NCBI GenBank assembly: GCA_003212345.1
Contig: QCPZ01000012.1
Span: 1-40,647 of the forward strand
Direction: 5' to 3'
Length of the DNA: 40,647 nt
From: SAR116 cluster bacterium AG-447-A06
GTDB taxonomy: Bacteria; Pseudomonadota; Alphaproteobacteria; Puniceispirillales; Puniceispirillaceae
Below are positions 1 through 9,359 of the stretch, in pieces; within the stretch, counting starts at the first letter, position 1, and each line of letters begins with the position of its first letter. The position numbers and the translations under genes are program-made. The notes beneath the pieces are model-generated. The model searched no databases, had not been told where the DNA came from, and saw only the letters and a list, made by a program, of their open reading frames with translations.

Positions 1-66
1 CAAATATCCAGTTTGACCTATCGCACCCGGTCTGTCTGCAGGCAGGAATTTTGACGGCGAGCGCAT
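1..66 (-). CDS. ntrB: Partial CDS, probable start of nitrogen regulation kinase NtrB
   Basis: An open frame on the minus strand starts with an ATG that overlaps the dusB stop codon (TGATG, 64-68) and stays open for 22 codons to the window edge (it begins MRSPSKFLPADRPGAIG). The stop-start overlap implies translational coupling to dusB. In many alphaproteobacteria dusB (nifR3) is followed directly by ntrB and ntrC, and that order is the only reason for the name. No PAS or kinase motif is visible in so short a piece, so the identity is inferred from position. Confidence 0.4.
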   Translation of the reverse strand, partial: MRSPSKFLPADRPGAIGQTGYL

Positions 67-1055
67 CACGCCGCCTCATCACTTGCGTCAAGCGCTTCAA
101 AAAATTGATCAACCGCAGCAAACACCATCGCGGAGTCGCTATTGTTATTGGCAATTTCACGCAATTTCGCAGCACCGGGAAGACCATGCGCATACCAGGC
201 GATATGTTTGCGTGCCAACCGCATCGCCGCAGTACCATAATGGCTAAGCATATCGTCAAGATGCGCCCGCATCAGTTGATGGCGAATGCCAATTGATGGC
301 GTTGGGCGAACTGCCCGCCCTGCCAAAAAGTCACCAGCCTGCGCCAAAAGCCACGGACGCCCTTGCGCCCCACGTCCGATCATCACACCAGCAGCACCGC
401 TTTGGTCAATCGCATTTTGCACTGTGTCGAGACAGGTAATATCACCATTAGCAATAACCGGAATATCAACTATGTTCACAACGTCAGCAATTTTTGCCCA
501 ATCTGCCGTGCAATTATACATCTGACAGCGTGTTCTGCCGTGAATGGACAGCATTTTGACTCCAGCATTTTCAGCCATCTTGGCAAGTTGCGGCGCATTC
601 AGGCTGTCATGATCCCAACCAAGCCGCATTTTCAACGTAACCGGCACATCAACAGCATCAACCACGGCCGCCATAATAGCACCGGCAAGATACGGATCAC
701 GCATCAAGGCCGAGCCTGATAATTTGCCAGTAACCCTTTTGACAGGACAACCCATATTGATATCGATAAAGGTTGCACCAAGATCAGCACAGATTTTCGC
801 CGCTTCGGCCATAACCGGCGGTTCCCACCCAGCAAGCTGGATTGATAACGGCGCCTCGGCGATCGCTTCAGTTCGCAATTTCCGCATCTCGCTTTTCACA
901 TCGCGCAAAACGGCGGCGCTGGCAATCATTTCGGTAACCACCAAACCGCCGCCACAGCGGCGTACCGCGCGCCGAAATGGCCAGTCGGTTACCCCTGACA
1001 TCGGCGCCAGAATGGCCGCATGGGGCAAGAGGTTTCCATCAATAGTAAGAGACAT
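66..1055 (-). CDS. dusB: tRNA-dihydrouridine synthase (DusB/NifR3 family)
   Basis: This flavoenzyme reduces specific uridines in the tRNA D-loop to dihydrouridine, using NADPH and FMN. The 329-residue TIM-barrel protein shows the family signature ILAPMSGVTDWPFRR near residues 15-29, the catalytic-cysteine loop INMGCPVKRVTGK (Cys about 103), and the FMN-binding IHGRTR and GVMIGRGAQGRPW segments. I chose the ATG at 1055 because a GGAG box lies eight bases upstream; an in-frame start 14 codons earlier has no such site and adds an unrelated extension. The gene is divergent from ispDF across about 220 bp, and its stop overlaps the next start, as in the classical nifR3-ntrB arrangement. Confidence 0.93.
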   Translation of the reverse strand: MSLTIDGNLLPHAAILAPMSGVTDWPFRRAVRRCGGGLVVTEMIASAAVLRDVKSEMRKLRTEAIAEAPLSIQLAGWEPPVMAEAAKICADLGATFIDINMGCPVKRVTGKLSGSALMRDPYLAGAIMAAVVDAVDVPVTLKMRLGWDHDSLNAPQLAKMAENAGVKMLSIHGRTRCQMYNCTADWAKIADVVNIVDIPVIANGDITCLDTVQNAIDQSGAAGVMIGRGAQGRPWLLAQAGDFLAGRAVRPTPSIGIRHQLMRAHLDDMLSHYGTAAMRLARKHIAWYAHGLPGAAKLREIANNNSDSAMVFAAVDQFFEALDASDEAA

Positions 1056-1279
1056 AAAGGACTCCGAAACAGACCCGAAAAGATGCGTTCCGATCATGAA
1101 AATCGGTAAAAACGCCTATATAATAGGCAATTAGTGCACAAAAATCCATCACTTAACGTCAATTGTCACCAAAGCGCCAGTAATATTATCAAATTTGCTG
1201 GCAGCTCCGATGACGCTAGCTCGCCTAGCTGAATATCCATTGGACAAAGTGGCATACATTGGGGATAAGAAGGACTGTT

Positions 1280-1885
1280 ATGCAAAATAAAATAACCTCA
1301 CGCCCTGATCAGGCTGACCCTAGTTCGTACGCGGCGGTTATCGTCGCTGCTGGCTCAGGCGTGCGTGCGGCAAGCACCGGCAAATTCGATGCGCGCCAAG
1401 ATGGCTCCTTTGGGAACAATAATTTGGGTTATGATCTGCCAAAGCAATTCTGGCGATTAGGAGACAAACCCGTTGTCGCCCATGCGTTTGACTATTTTCA
1501 TCACCATCCGGCGATTGCTGCAATCATTCTAGTCGTGGCCGAGCCTTTTATCACCCTTATGACCAATACTTTACCGAAAGCGCTGAAACCTGTTCACCTT
1601 GTCGCTGGCGGCGCTACACGACAGGAGTCGGTTCACGCTGGTTTGACCGCCCTTGCTGGGCTCAAAGATTGCAAAAATATCGACTATGTTGCGATCCATG
1701 ATGCCGCCCGCCCGTTAATACCAACCAATCTATTAGACGATTTGATCGCGGCTATCGACAAAACCAATTACAAAAAACAGAAAACTGAAATCATTGGCGC
1801 CGTTCCAGTTATGCTGCTTGCCGACAGCATCAAAACCATCGACAAGAACAACAGCCAAAACAAGCCTTATTACCGGCGGCGTTGA
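1280..1885 (+). CDS. ispDF: IspD domain of a bifunctional ispDF gene, cut by a frameshift
   Basis: This is the N-terminal part of 2-C-methyl-D-erythritol 4-phosphate cytidylyltransferase, the third step of the MEP isoprenoid pathway. It shows the nucleotide-binding start [11 protein letters not shown], then [31 protein letters not shown] and [13 protein letters not shown]. About 23 residues are inserted between the glycine loop and PKQF. The ATG at 1280 has AAGGA five bases upstream. The frame runs into a stop at 1883-1885 just after [13 protein letters not shown], where the family continues with TGGVDR..L.AAQTPQ.F; exactly that sequence continues in the next frame. Removing one A from the AAAA run at 1857-1860 restores one reading frame to 2672. 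The gene is therefore broken, or the base is a sequencing or assembly error. Confidence 0.8.
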   Translation: MQNKITSRPDQADPSSYAAVIVAAGSGVRAASTGKFDARQDGSFGNNNLGYDLPKQFWRLGDKPVVAHAFDYFHHHPAIAAIILVVAEPFITLMTNTLPKALKPVHLVAGGATRQESVHAGLTALAGLKDCKNIDYVAIHDAARPLIPTNLLDDLIAAIDKTNYKKQKTEIIGAVPVMLLADSIKTIDKNNSQNKPYYRRR

Positions 1886-2672
1886 CCGAAACCAGCTAGC
1901 AGCCGCGCAAACACCCCAATTATTCCGCCGCGATATCATCACCAAATTGCATTATGATTTTGCCGGCAAAGGCGGCTTTACGGATGATTGCAGCCTTGCT
2001 GAGGCAGCCGGTTTCAAAATAACCATGATAAATGGTGCCAAACAGCTTATGAAGCTGACCGATGCTGATGATTTTGCTATGCTATCGTATCTTGTCGCGT
2101 CCGAAAGGGCAGCGCAGAGTCACCAGCACAAAACGGATAATAACAGCATGACAGAAACACGCTTTGGCACGGGCTTTGATGTTCATAAATTCAGCGATGA
2201 AGCTGGCCCAATCTGGCTTGGCGGTATCAAGCTGGATAGCGACCGTCAAATCTTGGCGCATTCTGATGGCGATGTTGGTTTACATGCCTTATGCGACGCA
2301 ATTCTGGGTGCAATTGCCGATGGCGATATCGGCGCCCATTTCCCACCATCTGATCCGCAATGGCAAAATGCAGATAGCACAATATTTTTAGATTTTGCCA
2401 CCAAACGTGTTTTGGCTTGCGGCGGCCGCATTACGGGTCTTGACCTTACCTTTATTTGCGAGATGCCAAAAATTGGCCCGCATCGCGATGCCATGCGTCA
2501 CCGCATTGCCGAAATATGCGGTATTTCAATAGACCGCGTTAGCGTCAAGGCCACAACCTCCGAAGGGTTGGGCTTTACTGGTCGCGGCGAAGGGATCGCA
2601 GCGCAAGCAAGTGCCAGCATCACCTTGCCTGCCCCTTCTGACCAGGGCTTGCCCGCTGGCACGACAAAGTAA
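1794..2672 (+). CDS. ispDF: C-terminal IspD remainder plus complete IspF domain (frame-shifted continuation of ispDF)
   Basis: In this frame genuine homology begins near 1862 with [20 protein letters not shown], the end of the IspD domain, followed by [15 protein letters not shown]. The IspF (2-C-methyl-D-erythritol 2,4-cyclodiphosphate synthase) domain starts at [15 protein letters not shown] (ATG 2148) with its zinc ligands DVH. It continues with [30 protein letters not shown] and [20 protein letters not shown], all diagnostic. The two activities are fused in many alphaproteobacteria, so this is the second half of the gene starting at 1280. The listed start is only where the frame opens (TTG); if the frameshift is real, IspF might be made from the ATG at 2148, which has only a weak ribosome site. 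The stop overlaps pgpA by one base (TAATG). Confidence 0.82.
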   Translation: MAPFQLCCLPTASKPSTRTTAKTSLITGGVDRNQLAAAQTPQLFRRDIITKLHYDFAGKGGFTDDCSLAEAAGFKITMINGAKQLMKLTDADDFAMLSYLVASERAAQSHQHKTDNNSMTETRFGTGFDVHKFSDEAGPIWLGGIKLDSDRQILAHSDGDVGLHALCDAILGAIADGDIGAHFPPSDPQWQNADSTIFLDFATKRVLACGGRITGLDLTFICEMPKIGPHRDAMRHRIAEICGISIDRVSVKATTSEGLGFTGRGEGIAAQASASITLPAPSDQGLPAGTTK

Positions 2673-3151
2673 TGTTTATTAGCGGCTCACTTCGATCGTC
2701 GCTTACCTATCTCGCCACGCTTGGCCCGATTGGGCATTTACGCCCTGCCCCGGGTACAATCGGATCGGCTATCGGGGTTGTCAGTGGCTATATGATTGCC
2801 AGCTATGGTGCTGGAATATTAGTCGCAGTAACATTGCTTGTTACAATCATTGGCATTTTAGCAGCCGATGCTCATAGTCAAGCCACCGGCCGCAAGGACG
2901 CGCCAGAAGTCATAATTGACGAAGTGGCGGGGCAATGGATTGCCCTGATCATTCTGCCGCTTGATCTTTGTTGGTTCGCCGCTGCCTTTGTTTTGTTCCG
3001 GTTTTTTGACATTACTAAGATTGGCCCCATTGGCATAGCTGAGCAGCTTTCAGGCGGTGTTGGCGTTATGGCTGATGATATTGTCGCAGGTATCTTAACC
3101 GCCCTCTGTCTTTGGGGCGCAGGGCAAATATTTTTCGGTTTTCAGATTTAA
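2672..3151 (+). CDS. pgpA: Phosphatidylglycerophosphatase A
   Basis: This inner-membrane enzyme removes the terminal phosphate from phosphatidylglycerophosphate to give phosphatidylglycerol. The 159-residue protein is of normal family length. It shows the GHLRPAPGTIGS segment near residues 22-33, the conserved DEVAGQWIAL motif near residue 84, and FRFFDITKIGPI near residue 109. Three or four hydrophobic stretches fit a membrane protein. The usual KPWPI form of the last motif reads KIGPI here. Its ATG overlaps the ispDF stop, so translation is probably coupled, and cinA follows after 18 bp on the same strand. Confidence 0.9.
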   Translation: MFISGSLRSSLTYLATLGPIGHLRPAPGTIGSAIGVVSGYMIASYGAGILVAVTLLVTIIGILAADAHSQATGRKDAPEVIIDEVAGQWIALIILPLDLCWFAAAFVLFRFFDITKIGPIGIAEQLSGGVGVMADDIVAGILTALCLWGAGQIFFGFQI

Positions 3152-3169
3152 ATCCAGTGGCGAGGCGCA

Positions 3170-3670
3170 ATGACTGATAATGCAACCATGACAATATCTG
3201 AACTGGCCAATGCCATCATTAAACTTGCCAGTGAAAAAAACGTGATGCTTGTTCTTGCCGAGTCCTGCACCGGCGGCATGATTGCCGCTGCCTTAACCAA
3301 TATTGCCGGTTCATCTGCGGTTCTTGATCGTGGCCTTGTGACCTACAGCAATCAGGCAAAACAAGACCTTCTCGGGGTTAGAGATGACATCTTGGCAGGG
3401 TATGGCGCGGTCTCGGCCGAGACTGCCATTGCTATGACCAACGGCGCGCTGTTGAAAACGCCGGCTGCCCGTTTGGCAGCATCGGTTACCGGCATTGCCG
3501 GACCTAGCGGTGGCAGCTACGATAAACCTGTCGGACTTGTGCATTTTAGCTGTCAATGGCGCGGCAAGCCAGCGGTTCATGAGCATCAAACCTTCACTGG
3601 CGATCGTGATACGGTTCGCAAAAAAGCCTTACATAAAACACTAATAATGATTTATAGTGAGTTGAAATAA
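3170..3670 (+). CDS. pncC: Stand-alone CinA C-terminal domain protein, nicotinamide-nucleotide amidase
   Basis: This cytoplasmic enzyme deamidates nicotinamide mononucleotide to nicotinate mononucleotide in pyridine-nucleotide recycling. The 166-residue protein is the CinA C-terminal (PncC) domain alone, with no molybdopterin-binding-like N-terminal half. Diagnostic segments are VLAESCTGGMIAAALTNIAG (about residues 26-45), GLVTYSNQAKQDLLGV, GAVSAETAIAM and SVTGIAGPSGG. A GAGG box lies just before the ATG. It is the last gene of the ispDF-pgpA-pncC run and meets the COQ10-like gene tail to tail four bases later. Confidence 0.9.
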   Translation: MTDNATMTISELANAIIKLASEKNVMLVLAESCTGGMIAAALTNIAGSSAVLDRGLVTYSNQAKQDLLGVRDDILAGYGAVSAETAIAMTNGALLKTPAARLAASVTGIAGPSGGSYDKPVGLVHFSCQWRGKPAVHEHQTFTGDRDTVRKKALHKTLIMIYSELK

Positions 3671-3674
3671 TATA

Positions 3675-4124
3675 CTATTTATTGATAATTCTTTTTCCGT
3701 ATAAAGAATCGGCACGTGTTTCAAACGCCCGAACCATACGTTTAACCGCCTCGGTAAAAAGTGCCTCAATGACCGATTGCAACAGCCGCGAATTAAACTC
3801 AAAATCGACATAGAAATCAATTTCACAGCCATCAGAGTGATCAAGAAACCGCCAATGGTTAGTCAAATGCTTGAACGGCCCTTCGGCATATTTTACCGTG
3901 ATTTCCAGCGTTGTAGGCTCAAGTTCGACATAGGATGTGAACCGTTCGCGAAACATATTAAATCCAATGATCAAGTCAGCGGTCAAAGCATCGGTTGATT
4001 CTTGCCGGATGCGTGACGCCAGACACCATGGCAGAAATTCAGGATATGACCGCACATCGGCGACAAGCGCGTAAAGGTCTTGTGGCCGGTGATGGATCAC
4101 CCGTTTTTCTTTATGGATTGTCAT
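3675..4124 (-). CDS. START-fold COQ10/RatA family protein (probable ubiquinone-binding)
   Basis: This 149-residue single-domain protein of the polyketide cyclase/START family starts with the typical KRVIHHRPQDLYALVADVRSYPEFLPWC and later has FKHLTNHWRF and DFYVDFEFNSRLLQSVIEALF. In mitochondria and alphaproteobacteria the family (Coq10) binds ubiquinone and supports respiration. Escherichia coli RatA belongs to the same family and was described as a ribosome-association toxin. No antitoxin partner adjoins it here, so the COQ10 role is more likely. It lies 18 bp downstream of lipA on the same strand, as in many alphaproteobacteria, and is probably the last gene of the pdh-lpd-lipA transcript. 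Confidence 0.85.
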   Translation of the reverse strand: MTIHKEKRVIHHRPQDLYALVADVRSYPEFLPWCLASRIRQESTDALTADLIIGFNMFRERFTSYVELEPTTLEITVKYAEGPFKHLTNHWRFLDHSDGCEIDFYVDFEFNSRLLQSVIEALFTEAVKRMVRAFETRADSLYGKRIINK

Positions 4125-4142
4125 TCTTGAGCGCTCCGGTAA

Positions 4143-5096
4143 CTATGCGCCGAGAAAAGCAGCGTTTCGGGCCACCTGCAATGCGGCAAAATCAGCATCA
4201 GCATGATAGCTGGATCGGGTCAAAGGCGTTGACGATATCAGCAAAAACCCCTTACCAACCCCTAATTTTGCAAATTGCGCGAATATAGACGGCTCGACAA
4301 ACCGGTCGACAACCGCATGTTTTGGTGTTGGCTGCAAGTATTGACCAATCGTCATGAAATCAACATCGGCACTTCGCAGGTCATCCATCAATTGCCCAAC
4401 CTCGCCATCGGTTTCACCAAGGCCAACCATAATGCCCGATTTGGTGAAGATGGTTGGATCAAGCTCTTTGACCTTCTGCAAGATGGATAGCGAGTGAAAA
4501 TATCGCGCACCGGGCCGAATTGTCGGATAAAGGCGCGGTACCGTTTCCATATTATGGTTAAACACATCAGGTCGTGCCGAGACAACAATTTCAACGGCGC
4601 CATCTTTGCGGAGGAAATCTGGCGTCAAAACCTCAATCGTGGTGCCAGGTGACAAATGGCGGATAGCCAAAATCGTATCGGCAAAATGCTGTGCGCCGCC
4701 ATCATCCAAATCATCGCGGTCAACTGACGTAATCACCACGTGACGAAGTCCAAGCTTTGCCACGGCTTTGCTTACATTTTCCGGCTCATGCGGATCCAAA
4801 AGATCAGGTCGCCCCGTGGCAACATTGCAAAAAGCACAAGCCCGCGTGCAAACCGATCCTAAAATCATCATGGTGGCGTGTTTTTGTGCCCAGCATTCGC
4901 CAATATTCGGGCAAGCCGCCTCTTCACATACGGTCACAAGATTGAGATCACGCATTAAGGATCTTGTTTCAGCATAGGCAGCGGAAACCGGCGCTTTTAC
5001 GCGCAACCATTCAGGGCGGCGCGGTTGCGGCCGGTCCGGATTTTTGCGTTTTTCGGGGTGGCGTTCCGCCCCTTTGCTTGTGTTCATCTGTGGCAT
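4143..5096 (-). CDS. lipA: Lipoyl synthase
   Basis: This radical SAM enzyme inserts two sulfurs into protein-bound octanoyl groups to form lipoyl cofactors. The 317-residue protein carries both iron-sulfur cluster motifs: auxiliary-cluster cysteines at about 57, 62 and 68 ([13 protein letters not shown]), and the radical SAM CxxxCxxC at about 83, 87 and 90 (CTRACAFC). The C-terminal [13 protein letters not shown] supplies the conserved serine ligand. A second ATG four codons in is also possible. Placement directly after the pyruvate dehydrogenase genes fits its job, since pdhB and pdhC each carry a lipoyl domain that must be modified. Confidence 0.95.
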   Translation of the reverse strand: MPQMNTSKGAERHPEKRKNPDRPQPRRPEWLRVKAPVSAAYAETRSLMRDLNLVTVCEEAACPNIGECWAQKHATMMILGSVCTRACAFCNVATGRPDLLDPHEPENVSKAVAKLGLRHVVITSVDRDDLDDGGAQHFADTILAIRHLSPGTTIEVLTPDFLRKDGAVEIVVSARPDVFNHNMETVPRLYPTIRPGARYFHSLSILQKVKELDPTIFTKSGIMVGLGETDGEVGQLMDDLRSADVDFMTIGQYLQPTPKHAVVDRFVEPSIFAQFAKLGVGKGFLLISSTPLTRSSYHADADFAALQVARNAAFLGA

Positions 5097-5215
5097 GGTT
5101 TTTTCTTAGCAGACTGACCAGATAAAGAACAACCGATTAACGGCTGGCAAAAAGGCTTTTGCCAAAAAACAGATAATGCAAAGACAAGACAGCCAGCATC
5201 ATCAGCCTTACAATT

Positions 5216-6610
5216 TTAGAAATGAATGGCGCGATCATAGGCATCAAGAACCGACTCATGCATTGCTTCAGACAGGGTTGGATGCGGGAAAATCGTTGCC
5301 ATTAATTCGGCTTCGGTTGCTTCTAATGTCCGCGCAATTGCATAGCCTTGAATCAATTCGGTAACTTCAGGCCCAACCATATGCGCCCCGAGCAATTCGC
5401 CGGTTTTCGCATCGAAAATCGTTTTGACAAAACCGCCATCATCACCAAGGGCAATCGCCTTGCCATTGCCGGTAAATGGAAACTGGCCAATTTTCAGATC
5501 ATGGCCAGCCTGTTTTGCCGCCGCTTCGGTCATGCCAACTGATGCGACTTGTGGGCGGCAATAGGTGCATCCGGGCACAGCCCCCGCGCCAATAGCATGA
5601 ACATCTTTTTGACCGGTGATTTTTTCGACACAGATGATGCCTTCATGGCTGGCTTTATGCGCCAGCCACGGCGGACCGGTTACATCACCAATGGCATAGA
5701 TGCCAGCCTCGCCAGTCGCCCCCCATTGATCGGTCACGATATGGCCGCGATCGACTTTTATTTTGGTCGTCTCAAGGCCAAGATTTTCGGTGTTACCGGT
5801 AATGCCAACGGCAAGAATTATCCGGCTTGCCTGCAATGGCTGGTCACGGCCTTCAATGCTAGCCTGAACCCCGTTTGCGTCGCTTGTTACCGCCTGCAAT
5901 TTGACGCCAGTCATAATCGTGATCCCGCGCTTTTCGAAGGCTTTTTGAACGAAAGCAGACACATCTTCATCTTCAACTGGCAAAATACGCTCAAGCGCCT
6001 CGACCAACGTCACCTTTACGCCCATATCATGATAGAATGAGGCAAATTCGCTTCCAATCGCACCGGAACCAACAATGATAAGCGATTCCGGCATGGTTTC
6101 GGGAACCATTGCTTCGCGGTAGGTCAGGATGGTTTTGCCATTAGCCTCGATATTCGGTAAAGCGCGGGCGCGGGCGCCCGTAGCAATAATCACATGCTTG
6201 GCTAATAACGTATCCCCATTTGACAGGTTAATCTGGCGCAAACCGCCCTTTGCCGCACCAAGCTTGGCTTCGGCCGCAATCACCGTCACCTCGTTTTTTT
6301 TCAGCAGATGCTTAACCCCCATCGACAGGCGGCCGGCAACCTTGCGTGATCGTTTCACCACCGCCGCAAGATCGACTTTCACCTCGCCAACAGTGATACC
6401 AAAATCGGCCATTTCATCAATTGAATGACGCAATTCGGCAGCGCGCAGCAATGCTTTGGTTGGTATACAGCCCCAATTCAGACAGATACCACCAAGATTC
6501 TCACGCTCGATCACCACCGGCTTTAGCCCAAGCTGGGCCGCCCGAATGGCCGCAACATAGCCACCAGGCCCGCCACCAATCACGGCAATGTCAAATTGGG
6601 TATCGGTCAT
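5216..6610 (-). CDS. lpdA: Dihydrolipoyl dehydrogenase (E3)
   Basis: This flavoprotein reoxidises dihydrolipoyl groups of 2-oxoacid dehydrogenase complexes with NAD+. The 464-residue protein shows the FAD-binding GGGPGGYVAA (11-20), the redox-active disulfide in GGICLNWGCIPTKA (Cys 43 and 48), the NAD-binding GSGAIGSEFA segment, and the C-terminal His-Glu pair HPTLSEAMHE (about 443 and 448). AGGAG stands six bases before the ATG. It lies 74 bp downstream of pdhC in the same direction, so it is probably the E3 of the pyruvate dehydrogenase complex. A short hairpin (GGCAAAA/TTTTGCC, 5146-5163) lies between it and lipA but has no following T-run. Confidence 0.95.
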   Translation of the reverse strand: MTDTQFDIAVIGGGPGGYVAAIRAAQLGLKPVVIERENLGGICLNWGCIPTKALLRAAELRHSIDEMADFGITVGEVKVDLAAVVKRSRKVAGRLSMGVKHLLKKNEVTVIAAEAKLGAAKGGLRQINLSNGDTLLAKHVIIATGARARALPNIEANGKTILTYREAMVPETMPESLIIVGSGAIGSEFASFYHDMGVKVTLVEALERILPVEDEDVSAFVQKAFEKRGITIMTGVKLQAVTSDANGVQASIEGRDQPLQASRIILAVGITGNTENLGLETTKIKVDRGHIVTDQWGATGEAGIYAIGDVTGPPWLAHKASHEGIICVEKITGQKDVHAIGAGAVPGCTYCRPQVASVGMTEAAAKQAGHDLKIGQFPFTGNGKAIALGDDGGFVKTIFDAKTGELLGAHMVGPEVTELIQGYAIARTLEATEAELMATIFPHPTLSEAMHESVLDAYDRAIHF

Positions 6611-6684
6611 TCTTGTCTCCTAATCGGCGAACTGGTCGGCTTGCAATTGGTCAATCGCACGGCGCATTACAAAAGCATCGTGCC

Positions 6685-7959
6685 TTACAAAAGCATGGTA
6701 ACGGGATTTTCAACAAACCCCTTAAAGGCCTGAAGCCATCTGGCACCAACCGCCCCGTCAACAGCGCGATGATCGGCCGAAAGGGTAACGCTCATCGCCG
6801 TTGCCACGGCAAGATTGCCATCAATGACAATTGGCCGCTGTTCACCGGCACCAACCGCCAGAATACCACCATGCGGCGGGTTAATGACCGCGGCAAATTC
6901 ACGAACACCAAACATGCCAAGATTGGAAATTGTAAAGCTGCCACCGGTATACTCGTTGGCGGCTAATTTCCCATCACGCGCGCGGGCAGCCAGATCGGCG
7001 GTCACCTGCGATAGTGCGGCAAGCCCCTTTTGTTCTGCGGCCCAAACGATTGGCGTGATTAACCCGCCATCAATGGCCACTGCCATGGCAATATCGGCAT
7101 GATTGAACATGCGGGTATTCTCGCCTTCCCATGACACGTTGGCTTCAGGAACAGCAATCAATGCCATCGCCGCGGCGCGAATAATCATGTCATTGACCGA
7201 GATTTTTATCCCCTCGGCTGCCTTGGCATTCAATGCTTTACGCGCTTCAAGTAAATTGTCGATCACACAATCAACAGTCAGATAGAAATGTGGCGCCTGC
7301 TGTTTTGAGTCTTTCAGCCGGTCAGCAATCGTCTTGCGCATCTGGCTGTTGACAACAAGATAGCTGTCACCCTGCTGTATCGCCTCTGTCTGTGCTGCGG
7401 TTGTTTCCGCGATTGGGGTGATTGCGACAGCATCAACATCACGGCGCAAAATCCGGCCATGGGGTCCGCTTCCCGTAATGCCATCAAGCGCAATATGCCG
7501 ATCAGCTGCAATCCGGCGCGCTAGTGGGCTGGCAAAAATTCTTGGCTTTGCTCTACTATTGGTTTGGGGAGCTGACGCTGCGGTAGCTATTACCGGTGCT
7601 GCGCTCACTGATGCCGGCACTGGTTCGGCTAGCGCTTTTGCGTCGGTTGCGACTGAAAGCACAGGTGCTACCGATGATTCCTGAAGGCTGGTTTTGGCAA
7701 CATCACTTGCAGTTTCGCCATCTTCTGCCAGAACCGCGATTACCGCGCCAACAGCGACATTCTCGGTGCCGGAGTCAACAAAAATTTTGGCCACAACGCC
7801 ATCATCGACGGACTCAACTTCCATTGTTGCCTTATCGGTTTCGATTTCGGCAATAACATCTCCCGAATTGACGCGGTCGCCCGCGCCAACAAGCCATTTT
7901 GCCAGCGTTCCGGTTGTCATGGTTGGTGACAAGGCCGGCATTTTAATTTCAATCGCCAT
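6685..7959 (-). CDS. pdhC: Pyruvate dehydrogenase complex E2, dihydrolipoamide acetyltransferase
   Basis: E2 transfers the acetyl group from lipoyl arms to coenzyme A and forms the core of the complex. The 424-residue protein has one lipoyl domain with the modified lysine in [13 protein letters not shown] (Lys 43) and an Ala/Pro-rich linker. A peripheral-subunit-binding domain follows ([20 protein letters not shown]), and the C-terminal catalytic domain has the HRAVDG active site (His about 397, Asp about 401). Start and order are firm: pdhB ends six bases upstream and its last codons supply the ribosome-binding AAGGGG. Together with pdhA, pdhB and lpd it makes a complete complex. Confidence 0.96.
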   Translation of the reverse strand: MAIEIKMPALSPTMTTGTLAKWLVGAGDRVNSGDVIAEIETDKATMEVESVDDGVVAKIFVDSGTENVAVGAVIAVLAEDGETASDVAKTSLQESSVAPVLSVATDAKALAEPVPASVSAAPVIATAASAPQTNSRAKPRIFASPLARRIAADRHIALDGITGSGPHGRILRRDVDAVAITPIAETTAAQTEAIQQGDSYLVVNSQMRKTIADRLKDSKQQAPHFYLTVDCVIDNLLEARKALNAKAAEGIKISVNDMIIRAAAMALIAVPEANVSWEGENTRMFNHADIAMAVAIDGGLITPIVWAAEQKGLAALSQVTADLAARARDGKLAANEYTGGSFTISNLGMFGVREFAAVINPPHGGILAVGAGEQRPIVIDGNLAVATAMSVTLSADHRAVDGAVGARWLQAFKGFVENPVTMLL

Positions 7960-7964
7960 CAGCC

Positions 7965-9356
7965 CTACCCCTTAAAACCTTTACAGGTGGTTCGCACTGC
8001 GGCAACAATGTCGCCGATTTGTGGCAATGCCAGCGCCTCAAGATTTGCTGCATAAGGCATTGGAACATCCTTGCCGGTCACTCGCATAATTGGCGCATCA
8101 AGCCAGTCAAAGGCCTGTTCCATCACCTGCATGGCAATTTCAGCGCCAATACCAGCATAAGGAAAGCCTTCTTCACACGTAACCAGACGCGAGGTCTTTT
8201 TCACCGACTCAATAATCGTCACACTATCAAGCGGGCGGATTGACCGCAGATCAATCACCTCGGCACTAATGCCCTGTTCGGCAAGACGATCAGCCGCCTC
8301 TAATGCGCGGCCAACCATGATGGAAAAGGCCACGATTGTAACGTCGCTGCCTTCACTCATAATTTTGGCCTTGCCAATCGGAACCACCCAATCATCATCA
8401 TCCGGCACATTAAAACTTTGTCCATAAAGAACTTCATTTTCCAAAAAAATAACCGGGTTTGGATCACGAATAGCAGCCTTTAGAAGGCCTTTTGCATCCG
8501 CTGCAGAGTAAGGAGCCACAACTTTTAGCCCCGGGCAATGAGCATACCAACTGGCAAAACATTGTGAATGCTGGGCTGCAACGCGGCTAGCCGCCCCGTT
8601 TGGCCCACGAAACACAATGGGACAACCCATCTGGCCACCAGACATATACAGCGTTTTTGCCGCCGAATTGATAATTTGGTCAATCGCCTGCATGGCAAAA
8701 TTAAAGGTCATAAATTCAATAACAGGCCGCAATTCGCCAAAGGCCGCCCCGACACCAAGCCCGGCAAAGCCCTGTTCGGTAATTGGCGTGTCAATAACTC
8801 GTTTTGGTCCAAATTCATCCAAGAGCCCCTGCGTTACCTTGTATGCGCCCTGATACTCAGCTACTTCCTCGCCCATGATAAATACATTTTCATCACGGCG
8901 CATTTCTTCGGCCATCGCATCGCGAAGCGACTCGCGAACGGTAAGCGGTGTCGAACTGCCTGACCAATCGGTTTCTGCCGCCCGGGTTGTAACCGTTGCT
9001 GAGACTGTTTCTGCCACTGTTTCAGCGGATGCTATCGCATCATCGGCAACAGGCGCGGCCGCTGGTTCAGCGGACGCATCAAGCGTTGGTAACTTCATAT
9101 CACTGGCGTTTTCGCCATCTTCCAGCAAGATTGCAATCACGGCATTCACCTTTACATACTGGGTTCCAGCAGGCACCAAAATCTGGCCGATTTTGCCATC
9201 TTCAATAGCCTCGACTTCCATCGTTGCCTTGTCAGTTTCAATTTCAGCAATTACATCACCGGACCGCACCTCATCACCTTCAGCAACCAGCCATTTGGCA
9301 AGGGTGCCCTCTTCCATGGTTGGCGACAATGCTGGCATTCTGATTTCAATGGCCAT
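7965..9356 (-). CDS. pdhB: Pyruvate dehydrogenase E1 beta subunit with N-terminal lipoyl domain
   Basis: This is the beta half of the thiamine-dependent E1 that decarboxylates pyruvate. The 463-residue protein is longer than a simple E1 beta because residues 1-80 form a lipoyl domain ([20 protein letters not shown]; lysine 43 in [11 protein letters not shown]). An Ala-rich linker follows, then E1 beta from about residue 137 ([52 protein letters not shown]). A lipoyl-bearing E1 beta is well known in alphaproteobacteria. The lipoyl region is nearly the same as that of pdhC next door, which suggests an old internal duplication. It lies three bases from pdhA. Confidence 0.96.
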   Translation of the reverse strand: MAIEIRMPALSPTMEEGTLAKWLVAEGDEVRSGDVIAEIETDKATMEVEAIEDGKIGQILVPAGTQYVKVNAVIAILLEDGENASDMKLPTLDASAEPAAAPVADDAIASAETVAETVSATVTTRAAETDWSGSSTPLTVRESLRDAMAEEMRRDENVFIMGEEVAEYQGAYKVTQGLLDEFGPKRVIDTPITEQGFAGLGVGAAFGELRPVIEFMTFNFAMQAIDQIINSAAKTLYMSGGQMGCPIVFRGPNGAASRVAAQHSQCFASWYAHCPGLKVVAPYSAADAKGLLKAAIRDPNPVIFLENEVLYGQSFNVPDDDDWVVPIGKAKIMSEGSDVTIVAFSIMVGRALEAADRLAEQGISAEVIDLRSIRPLDSVTIIESVKKTSRLVTCEEGFPYAGIGAEIAMQVMEQAFDWLDAPIMRVTGKDVPMPYAANLEALALPQIGDIVAAVRTTCKGFKG

Positions 9357-9359
9357 GAT

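Noticed and set aside
3675-4124. RatA toxin of a toxin-antitoxin pair
   Set aside because: No antitoxin gene adjoins it. The gene is in the usual alphaproteobacterial COQ10-like position after lipA.
5146-5163. Terminator between lpd and lipA
   Set aside because: The hairpin GGCAAAA/TTTTGCC is perfect, but no T-run follows on the minus strand, and lipA is probably read through from the pdh operon.
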